This document shows, in pieces, positions 15,667 through 28,782 of a DNA stretch of 64,000 bases. Position numbers and translations under genes: made by a program. The stretch is taken from contig NC_056036.1 of NCBI RefSeq assembly GCF_004379255.2, positions 41,193,576 through 41,257,575 of the forward strand, in the 5' to 3' direction. Under the pieces are notes generated by a model. It saw only the letters and a program-made list of their open reading frames with translations. It searched no databases and was not told the origin of the DNA. Source of the DNA: Salvia splendens (Eukaryota > Streptophyta > Magnoliopsida > Lamiales > Lamiaceae). Positions within the stretch are counted from its first letter, which is position 1, and every line of letters starts with the position of its first letter.

Positions 15667-16331
15667 GAGTGTCCACTATAAGGCGGACACGCCCAATAGC
15701 CCCGCCCCAGTTTTTGTCCATAGCCCCAGTTTTGTTGTCCATAGCCCCAAAATTCTATTTCTGCCACTATAGTGGACACCTCCAATAGCCCCCAAATTTT
15801 ATTATTAAAATAATCGCAGTGTAAACCCGACGGTGTGATGTATTGGTGTCATATCCCGATTCCCACGGTGGGGGAGATTGATTCCAATTCCAATACTGGG
15901 ACGGAGTCGTGCCATATCCGGCAAAACCCGACGGGTGTGATGTATTGGTGTCATATCCCGATTCCTGAGAGTCGGGTGAGTCGTCGTCTCCTCGATTCAT
16001 TTTTTAGAGAGTGGTTGTGTGGATAGTGAGTGGATGGATTTTGTGAAAATGGTGAAAAATAAGTAGGGAGGTGTGGTATTTATAGAGGGAGTGTAAAAAA
16101 ATTTCAAATTCCCCGCAACCGGCTAATTCGCCGCGGCTATGTCGTCCACTATAGGCACCGCGCCTATAGCCCCCCGCCGCGTCCTCGCCCCGCACCCGGC
16201 TATCGCGCGTCCGCCGCCTCTCGCCCCCCTCGCCGCGTCCGCCCCCGGGGCGGACAACTTCTCCACTATAATCCGCCGCCCCCCCGCCCACCCTCGCGGC
16301 TACAGCCGCGTCCACTCCATAGTGGACACCC
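15667..16331 (-). mobile_element. Non-autonomous PIF/Harbinger-like element (665 bp) with captured 5' ORF
   Basis: Flanked by TAA on both sides (15664-15666 and 16332-16334). The terminal inverted repeats begin GAGTGTCCACTATA on the left and GGGTGTCCACTATG when the right end is reversed. On the minus strand a TATA box (CTATAAATACC, about 16077-16087) precedes an ATG at 16000 that opens a frame starting MNRGDDDSPDSQESGYDTNT. This frame contains an internal duplication (SGYDTNTSH twice) and runs out at 15767. The arrangement suggests an element that kept only the promoter and N-terminal codons of a parental Harbinger gene. The GC-rich 16125-16320 segment is probably subterminal sequence. Family assignment rests on ends and target site only. 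Confidence 0.75.
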
Positions 16332-16599
16332 TAAGTAAGAAGCCACAAAAAATTGATCTGAGCTAGTTAATCACAAAGGCAGGGGAGAATAGATATATGA
16401 AATAAATTGATATACCCTTTGAGAAGATTTACTATTTTAAGCTCCTTCCTTTAAAGTAATAAACAATCTGCCTCTGCAGAGCATCTTGCTTCTCTCCAAC
16501 TCCATTTCACAAAATGTACCTGGACTAGGGGTTTATCTTGTCCATAGTATATGGACTTTAAAAATATCGTCATACATCCCTGGATTAAGGGTTTATCTC

Positions 16600-17772
16600 A
16601 AAAATGGTCCTTTTGGCTTTTTTGAACAAAAAATGTCCTTTTGGGGTGTTGGCCAATATGATCTTTTTACACTTTTAACTTTTTAAATATGATTTTATTT
16701 CAGTGATGTACTTAAATTTAATATTATTTCAAAATTATCATTCGTCTTCCAATTTGCCATCCTTCACTTTGTTTCTTTATTTCAATATTAGATTTAATTT
16801 TATAAAATTAAATTTTAAATTTAGATTTTTAAATATCAAAACTTTTTTAATTAAAACTATTAATTCATGGACACTATAAATATTGATTAACACTATTAAT
16901 TTTTATTATTTAATATAATATTCAGCTGAATTGAAGAAGTACAAAAAAAAAATATAAATGATGATGGAAAAATAAGAGCTATTCTACTTAGCCTTCGTTC
17001 GGTTGTTATAATTGTTTGTGAGTAAATATTATGTAGTTGACTAAAATTTGATACTACTAAAAATTTGAGACTATTACTATTATTCTATTGTACTCCATCC
17101 ATTCCAAAAAACATGGTCTTTTCTTTGTCATTTTTGTCCATCCCACAAAATTAGTTCATTTTTATATTTTTTGAAAACTTTTTTATCAAAACATTATACT
17201 CCGTATTATAATAAGTCTGTGGCTAACCATTATTTCCTACTACTTACCCATTTGAAGTATTTATATAGGAGTATTTTTGTTTAATTTTTCTAGTTAATTT
17301 TGATTGTTTTTAAATAAATAAACGAAAATTATATAGTCTTACATTAGATGCATATCCATTTATGATTAAAACTAGTATTAAATATTGATTAAAACTAAAT
17401 AGGCATCAATATATCTTATTGATTAAATATTAGACGCTATCAAATATTGATTAAAACTATTAATTTTTGTTACTTAATAATTTTAATAATAAACAAAATT
17501 TTATTGATATTTAAAAAATATAAATTTAAAATTTAATTTTATAAAATTAAATATAATGTTGTACTAATAAAGAAACAGAGTGGAGGATGGCAAAAGGGAA
17601 GAAGAATGATAGTTTTGAAATAATATCATATTTAGTACATCACTGAAATAATATCATATTTAGTACATCACTGAAATAATATCATATTTAAAAGGGTAAA
17701 AGTGTAAAAAGACCAAATTGTCCAGCACCCCAAAAGGGCATTTTCGATTCAAAAAAAGTCAAAAGGATCATC
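16600..17772. mobile_element. Element of about 1.17 kb with long (about 300 bp) inverted repeats
   Basis: The segment from about 16600 to 16900 is the imperfect reverse complement of about 17460-17772. Landmarks in the left arm are TCCTTTTGGGGTGTTGGCC, GATCTTTTTACACTTTT and TTTCAGTGATGTAC; the right arm has their complements (GGTGCTGGACAATTTGGTC when reversed). Long terminal inverted repeats with an AT-rich centre and no transposase are typical of Mutator-type or foldback MITEs. I could not fix a target duplication, so superfamily is open. Confidence 0.7.
17617..17690. repeat. 28-bp tandem repeat, nearly three copies
   Basis: Units starting GAAATAATATCATATTTAG at 17617, 17645 and 17673 sit inside the right arm of the long-inverted-repeat element. 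The left arm has fewer copies, so the expansion happened after the arms formed. Confidence 0.8.
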
Positions 17773-20520
17773 TATACATATATAAAGGGGGAGTTTTGGG
17801 GGTGGTATTTATGGAATTATCATTTAAGCTTAAATATATAATTTAAATACTACAATTTAGACATTTAAGAATAAAAACTTTCTCACATTTATTTATTTAT
17901 TTGTGTAGTAATTAGAGAAATGAAAAGGTTCCCATGATCTCCTTCCACAACTCACGCCATTATTTGTGTAGTAACTAGAGAAATGAAAAGGTTTTTATGC
18001 ATTTGAGTAATAATTAGAAAAATGAAAAAGGTTCTATTTATATAAAACAAGTTACGTATATACACTCTAAGAAAAATAAATCTATTTAGTAGTATTGTTG
18101 GAAAATGATGGTTTCAATTAATTTAATATTATGTGGTGTTTATTTTTTTTTATGTATTTTCTTGAATATTGTTGTGTTTGATTTATGATTGGAAATGTTT
18201 CGATACTATGATCCATTACTAACATTACATTATAATCATGCATATGTTTCCATACTAAATTATCTAATCTAACAAAGCGTGCGAAAAAATCAAGCGGTCA
18301 AATTTAATTTTTAAAAAATGTGTTTTGTCTCTTCACTTCCACTTGAATAATTTGAAAGGTCACAAGATATAAAGGATATTTATTATTAATTTAATTTACA
18401 ATAAATAATACTATACCATTGAGTTACTATCAAATCTTCTATAAATACCAATTCTATTAATAAAAAAAAAACTATTTCAGTAAAGATGCTTCTGTCCGTC
18501 AAATCATGTGGAGTATTATCTTTCTCTACGAGTTATTTAATCTAATTTGTGTTTTTAATTATGTTATTTTACTTTTGATGCTTATCTTATTTTAGTTTCT
18601 TATCTTTCCTTTTTATCACTGTATTTTATTCTATTCATTATATTATTGCAAACAATTAAAAAATATATGTGGGCAACTATTTTGTAAAATCTTCACTTAT
18701 TTTTGCAGGTATACTTTTGCCTTGAGAAAGCTTCAAAAGTAACAATTCTGCACCAAGATATGAATCCACAACCTGTTGGTTTGAAAAAATAGATATTATC
18801 ATAAGGGAAGACATAGTTTAGTTGGAGATTTGCGACTATTCAGTTTTACCTTACTTGACTCGTAGAATTATCGCATCACCGATTACTCAATATGCATGAA
18901 ATTATTAACAATTCAAGATATTGAGAGACTGGTTTACCTCACTTGCTTTCATTATTGCTTTCAAGAACTACATTACTGCTTTCATACTTGCTTTCAAGAG
19001 CAACATTATGAAGTTACAATTTTTCTTATATGCAGTTTTTCTTAGGCATATTAGAATTTCATTAGCTACTGAAAAAAACTTGAATTTCATAAAACAATTA
19101 AATTGAAGCATGGAATTTGAAAACCTGCTAATAATGGTGCATTGCTTTCCACGTCTATTGCTTGCGCAACATGAAGCATGGAGTTTGTGAGAAAATTAAT
19201 AATATAATACAAATTTATTTAATTCAATCAGTTAATTTTCTTTCTATTTTAGTGTCTTTTCATATTTCATTACTTTGATTAATAATAAAATATAAAATAC
19301 AATCCAATAAAATTTAACTGTAGTTAATAACGTATTGATATAAAATTTAACATTGCCAATTTGTGGGGTTTTAATATTGAGGAAATTAAAAAGTTTTATT
19401 TATTTCTAGTAATTACTGGACAAAATGAAAAGTTTTGGTTTTTACTGAATTTTGATTGAGGTTTCAATATCCCCATGATATTAAAGTCTCTACATTGATG
19501 TTGAAGTATTTTATACAATTATATAAAATCCATAATGATATTTACGGAGATTTAATATTGCCATTGATTGGTATTTATAAGTATGAGGAATAACGACCTT
19601 TTGTTGTATGAGTATGCGGATTAACCGAAAGGTTGTAAAGTAAATTATGAGATTATTGCTTCAATGGCCTTCCATTTCATTTTTCAAAATTTATTATACA
19701 TTTATTCATCACTCATTTCATACAAATACAATGGCAGAAATTATTGTCATTCATTTTCCAAAATTTGATAACATTTACGTAACGCTTAGTTTTTAATTTT
19801 TGGGAAATTAAAAGGTTTTAAAATTTTTAATAATAGGTGAAGAAAGTGAAAAAGTTTTGAGGAGTTATCTTCTATTTTTTGGACTATAAATATATGACAT
19901 TTGGTAATTTATCCATTCACATATTTTTTTTCATCACTTTTTTCACTCCCTCCATATTTTCCAATACTCTTCGTAATGTTTAACATGAAGTTATGATATT
20001 CTTTTTATTTTTTTTTCTATTATTAAAGTTTGTTTTAAAGTGATTAATAAAGTAAAATTGAACTGGGACGGAGGGAGGATTTTATTTATATTTGGCTCAT
20101 TTGTTGGTTATGATGATTATATTTTAACGTTAAGGGTTTAGGATTTAGGTTTCAAGGTTTGAATTTTTAGCGTATTAGGGTCACTATATTGCAATGTACT
20201 GAAGCTCGACTATGATAAAGTATAATACTAATTTAAATAGATACATAATACAAAAAAGATTACACACATTTTTGTGACAATATTATTCTGCGTCGGCGCT
20301 TTTATACTTCAAAATACAATTTTAAAACCGTTTTGAGGTTTGAAAAGCTATCGTCCAATTTTAAAACTTGCAATACTACTAATTTATTTTCGGAATCAAA
20401 ACGTGATCTTGTGTTAATCGATTAACAATTTAAAATCGTATGATAAAAAAATATTTCGCGTTTGAAACTAGTTTTTTAGATAAATTATTAGTCCAGAGAT
20501 GTCCCACTGTATTCTTAGCA
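17773..20520. other. AT-rich intergenic region
   Basis: No supported gene. The stretch has short local repeats (for example two copies of TAGAGAAATGAAAAGGTT near 17930 and 17980) and a possible Stowaway-type pair at 19945-20077 (CACTCCCTCCATATTTT and GACGGAGGGAGG reversed). An open, splice-acceptor-like fragment near 18710-18791 (after TTTTTGCAG) encodes about 25 codons that I do not recognise. Confidence 0.4.
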
Positions 20521-20524
20521 GTAC

Positions 20525-21206
20525 GTTGCTCTGGTAGAAGAACGCTGACCGAGCTCTAGTTTCTGTCTCTATCTACAAGAGGCGAAAAGGTACACAAAAG
20601 AGCAGCTTGTTTTGAGTTTCAAGCTTTGTCCTTCGATCTCCACTTATCCGCCGTGACGGTACGCCTCTCTCTCGATTACAAATTTGAATTGATATTCGAA
20701 ATTGAATGCACTGTGCCTGCGAATTGGAATTGGAATTGGAATTGGAATTGGAATTGAATTTGAGATAGAGAGGCGAGACCTATCCGGTTCAGAAATTGGA
20801 AATTTTAAATTGAATTGAATTTGGTGTAGTTGCTGTTGTATTCTAATTTTTTGGTGTTTTGTTGTATCTCTAAACATTGTAGCAGTAATTCAGAAGCCTG
20901 CACTGTTTCTTTTTTCCACGAGTCAGAAGCTAAGCATTCGTTGAATTGATACATGTCTTTTAGAATCTATACAAGGGCCAGAAGATTATATTTTGATTAT
21001 ACATGGATGTTGTCATCAATGTTTCAATTGCTAACTGGTGAAGCGTGAATCTAGAATGTTATAATTATTTGATCATCAATGCTTTTTTGATTATCAGTGT
21101 AATCTATACGCATGTTTACTTTTACTGTTTACATGATTATAATGAGCTTTTAAAGTGGTTAGGTTTTTCTATAGCTGCAGGCTTGAAAAAACGCTAGAAT
21201 CCCTTC
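20525..21206 (+). other. Probable 5' leader and 5'-UTR intron of the PPR gene
   Basis: A pyrimidine-rich leader ends GCCGTGACG and is followed by GTACGCCTC at about 20660; an acceptor TATAGCTGCAG occurs at about 21180, 27 bp before the PPR ATG. This fits a 5'-UTR intron of about 520 bp. It contains a hexanucleotide GGAATT repeat of about six units near 20718-20757. Confidence 0.5.
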
Positions 21207-21955
21207 ATGGTCGTTCGTGGCAGAATCCTCGCTGTATTCAACAGTTTCCCTCTGTTTCCATCGAAGGCTCGTTTTGCGGTTGTCTCAAGAAGCTTCTTTG
21301 GTCGTTTGTTTACTTCAGATGATCCTGCGCTAGACGGTTATCCCTTGTCCGGCAATCTATCATCTGAGCAACCTGAAAAATGTGGAGACAAGAAAAGGAA
21401 TCATGATATTAATGTCATCATCAACAAAGTTCTCAATGCACAAAGTGAATCCGAAGTCTTCCAGTCTCTGGCACAAGACATTGAGTGTAACAAGATACAA
21501 GAATTAACCCAAATACTTCAACTTTCAATTCTATGATTGCTATGTTTTGTCATCACAAACAAGAGCAAAGGGCCCTGGAGTACCTTGGGATTTTAGAACA
21601 GTCACCATACTGTAAACCTGATGTTCAATCATTCTATCCGTTGCTGAAGTTGTATTTTCGAGATGGGAAGACATGCAAGTGCTTGAATCTCGTAGATGAC
21701 GTGGTTAAGAAGCACCATTTATGTCTTGATCTGGCAACTTATACTCTTTTAATCCATGGATTCTGCAGAGGAAACAAATACGAGAGGGCATACCAGCTTT
21801 TCAAGGAAATGATAGGTCAAAATATAAAACCTAGATATGTAACATGTTCATTGCCTTTGAAAGAAATGAGAGAGAAAAACATGTATGGTGCAGCCGAGAT
21901 GATTGAAGACGTTATGAAGAAAATGAAATCGCCTGGACAGAAAAACTGCTGGTAA
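21207..21955 (+). pseudogene. Short pentatricopeptide-repeat protein gene with a frameshift
   Basis: The first frame (21207-21535) starts MVVRGRILAVFNSFPLFPSK, an organelle-targeting-like N-terminus, and contains INKVLNAQSESEVFQSLAQD. The second frame (to 21955) contains FNSMIAMFCHHKQEQRALEY, ATYTLLIHGFCRGNKYERAY and QLFKEMIGQNIKPRYVTC, which are PPR motifs. The frames would fuse if one base were restored near 21505-21510 (GAATTAACCCAAAT). PPR proteins bind organellar RNA in mitochondria or plastids. Joined, the product would be only about 250 residues, with three to four repeats, so it is either a short PPR or a decaying copy. Could also be an error at the AACCC run. Confidence 0.7.
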
Positions 21956-22052
21956 CACAACTTACTACTATATCTGGAATAGTTGCCCGATCTCTCCCAG
22001 CTGATCATTTATTGAGTGTGTTTGTGGCGATATCATATTTTAATATAAATCG

Positions 22053-22800
22053 CCACGTGGCGCGCGCTGGCGCTAGGCGTGACGCCCACTCGCCGGGCTG
22101 CGAGTGGGCGTCGTCGCGCTGACGCAATAAATCATTTTTTTAAATAAATAATTAAAAAATAAAAAACGGTCATATGACCGTTCAACGCTTATTTTTTTCT
22201 TTTTTAATTCTATAAATACTCCTCTTTCATCCTCATTATAAACACAAACACACATCTATTCTTCTCAAATCATCTTCATTTCCTCTCCAATTTTCATCTC
22301 ACCTCTCCAATTTTCATCACAAAATGTCCGGCGACGGAAACTCTGGCGGCTTTGACTTAAACGCGTTTGGAGACTGGGGGGCATGTATCCACATCAAAAC
22401 GCGTCGACGAGCCTTGAGTGCCCGGCGTCGACGATCCGGAACTGGAACCACCCAAGACATTGTACATGCCCCCTAGTCGCCAAACGCATTGATGTCAAAC
22501 CTCCCGGAGCCGCCAGAGTTTCCGTCGCTGGACATTTTGTGATGAAAATTGGAGAGGAAATGGAGATGATTTGGGAAGAATAGATGTGTGTTTGTGTGTA
22601 TAATGAGGATGAAATATGAGTATTTATAGAGTAAAAAAAAGAAAAAATAAAAAAATGGTTGAAAACGGTAACATTACCGTTTTAATTTTTTTTTATTAAA
22701 TTCGAATTTTTTTAAAAAAATGATTTATTGCGTCAGCGTGACAAAGCCCACTCGCGGGCCGGCGAGTGGGCGTCACGCCTAGCGCCAGCGCGCGCCACGT
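22053..22800. repeat. Large hairpin: inverted duplication of a Harbinger-like 5' region
   Basis: The left arm (about 22053-22386) and right arm (about 22463-22800) are reverse complements over about 335 bp with few mismatches and small indels, separated by a 76-bp loop. Each arm holds GC-rich subterminal sequence (GGCGCTAGGCGTGACGCCCA and its complement), a TATA box (CTATAAATACT near 22210; complement near 22621) and an ATG (22324 on plus, 22535 on minus). The left ATG opens MSGDGNSGGFDLNAFGDWG and continues through the loop; the right copy reads MSSDGNSGGSGRFDINAFGD and then stops. The two promoters face each other. Confidence 0.85.
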
Positions 22801-22927
22801 CGCGCGTGGTGAGCTGGCGCGCCAGCCGTCTCGGCGAGAGCGGGACGCTGCAACGCGTCTCGCTGTCGTCTCGTCTCGGAGGGACGAGATACGAGACACC
22901 CGCGCGACGCGTTGCGGGTGCTCTTAT
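22801..22927. mobile_element. Outer terminus of the Harbinger-like element
   Basis: Beyond the right arm the GC-rich sequence continues to GCGTTGCGGGTGCTC followed by TTA. Reversed, this reads GAGCACCCGCAACGC, similar in form to the terminal repeats of the other Harbinger-like MITEs in this window (GAGCATCCACAATAG at 49856-50116). No equivalent terminus exists left of 22053, so the element is one-ended. Confidence 0.6.
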
Positions 22928-24014
22928 TCTTTAATCTTCATGCTCAAAACAAACGTCTCAACACTAATAAGATGGATGGAGGGAGTACCAGTTTTGCCCC
23001 ATGTCTTATGATATAGGAGTACTATTGTTTTGCTAATATTGGGCAATCGTTCTTCCTTCATATGATAATAAATAGTATAATGATCTAATATTACTATATG
23101 AGCATCCAAAATGACATTCACTGTGTATTCTTTTTGTATATTATTTACTATACTACGGATGAATTTCACTTAAAAAGGCTTGACTACTTAAATATGAATT
23201 ATGATTATATATTTATATTCGTATAGGTCTTTCTTTTGTTTAATGATGGGAAAAACCATATTCACAATATCAGTTTTTACAATTAGATTCAACTTTCATT
23301 CAGTTTTGAAAAAAATACATGTTGATGTTGATTATATGGCATGTGAGTAGAGCATTATTTTATTGATGTACTATATGATATTTTCAAAGGGTAAATTGTC
23401 TCCATCTTTCAAAATTTGAATTATAAAACACTGTAAAAAGAGAATAATACTGTATATAAAAAAGAAAATGAAGAAACACAAAATGAAGATACATCTCCAC
23501 AAAACACTATACCAATGCGCAACTTGTTGATTGAATCTCAATATTATATTAACAACGGCACAGATGTACAAGACAAATAAAAAAATGATCTATTATTAGT
23601 GATATTCTAAGCGATTAAACCATTTCTAAGATATAATTTGGAATATTCATGATAATTCTTCATAATAAATATGGCTTGTTTTTTAAAGTTAAAAAAATTG
23701 TGGAGTGCCACACCACATGAGAATACTTTTTCATTTTTATTTTAGATGTGGGAATACTTGGATGCATTGTAAGCTTAGAAAATACTAGGAAAAGAATTGA
23801 CAAATACTACATAAATTACTTGATCAGCTGGTCTTTCAAACTAGAAACATGACCAATTTGAAGTACAAAAATGACTAAAACCACCTGCTTTCAATAAACT
23901 AAAACCTTGGTTTAACATCAAATTCTCTCAGTATAGGAGTATTATTCAAAGGCTAAAACTCAATACAAACGCAAACGGGTGAGTCGACTCATGGTGAAAA
24001 TCAGGAGGAGCTTC
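22928..24014. other. AT-rich intergenic region
   Basis: No supported gene. AGATGGATGGAGGGAGTAC near 22971 looks like a lone Stowaway-type right end. The remainder shows no repeats or coding signals that I can defend. Confidence 0.4.
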
Positions 24015-27447
<3,433 letters not shown>

Positions 27448-28748
27448 TGAGGAAATATCACAAACAGATTGAGTGCCTTGTTTATATACGGAAAGGTGGG
27501 ATTGGAAACTTGGGTATTTCCGCAGAGACTGTTGTCGATGAGAACTATGTCCATTTTATTGTGCCTTTACATAAAATAATTTGTTAATTATTGTTATTAA
27601 AAACTAGTAGTAAGTACAAATTTGTTACAAATAAAAAATACCAACACATTTTATCTAGAAATTGATATTTAGATGCGCAACAAATAAAGTAAAATATAAA
27701 AATAGAAAAAAAATACTAAAGTAAAATAAATGGAGAATGAATTACTTTATTAAATGTGTAATGTGGTTAAAATTTATCAAGAATAAAAATAGATGAATTA
27801 TATTAAACAGACTAAAATATCATAATGAAACTATTTTTATAGCTAAAGTATATCTCAAATAAAAAGGCAACACTTGTTGTGATTAAAAGTAATTGTTGTG
27901 AAACAATATTCATTTTTATAAAAATTAATGTTTTAAGCGAAATTTATCGTTTGTTGGTTGACTTCTATCAATCATGGTAATTAAAAACAATAGATTAAAT
28001 TGTAATTGTAACTTTATTAAATTCGCAATTGTCCCACAAGACTAATTTTCAATTAAATTAGTGGTGGTGTGGAAATGACTTTTTTTTATTCCTTATAGTG
28101 ATTGCATTGCAACTCAATATGAGGTGATAAACCGAATTTGGGATTTGCTTTGATAAAGTGGTCTCATGGAATAATTACGGATGATAGTAAAATTACGATT
28201 TATGATTTAAATGACAATTTTTTCTTGCAACTCAACTAAAATTCTAGATTTTTTGTGAGGCTCAAGAATGCAATCACGTTTGAGATGAGATGAGATTCGA
28301 TAAATTGTTCGAAATCATATTCAGTAGCCTTAAAATTAAATAATAAAAATAAATTGCAAAATTTGGAGTAGAAGCATTAATGTTTTCCCTGAACCTATTA
28401 AGTTAAGACTAATTTATTAATTCATAGACAATGTCTACGACATTAATATTGGTGAGCTAAATTTGAATTGAATATTCATCGTTTAACTATTAATTTGGTT
28501 TATATTATAGCATCTAGAAATATACAGTAGTAGATATTACTGTTAAAAGTAGGTTTTAGATAATTTGACCCATGTTTTTAGTAAATGAATTATAGCTTCA
28601 TTGTTCAATACGTATTGCACATGATATTCATCAAACTGAACTTATGATATGATTCGTTCTAACATATCCAAACTGAGCTTATGATCTATGCTCTCGAAGA
28701 CGAGAGAGACGAAAACTTGTAGTGTTCGTCCCAAAAGTACAACATTTA
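27448..28748. other. AT-rich intergenic region between FabG promoter and RsfS-like 3' end
   Basis: The first about 100 bp presumably hold the FabG promoter and 5' UTR. No ORF, RNA gene or complete mobile element was recognised in the rest. Confidence 0.4.
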
Positions 28749-28782
28749 ACTATGCTGCACGCACTTGTGGGCGTTTCTTGGA

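Noticed and set aside
16004..16315. Gly/Arg-rich minus-strand frame
   Set aside because: It spans the GC-rich subterminal region of the Harbinger-like element; low complexity and no homology that I recognise.
18700..18791. Possible exon after TTTTTGCAG encoding about 25 codons
   Set aside because: No partner exon, start codon or family was recognised; kept only as a note in the intergenic entry.
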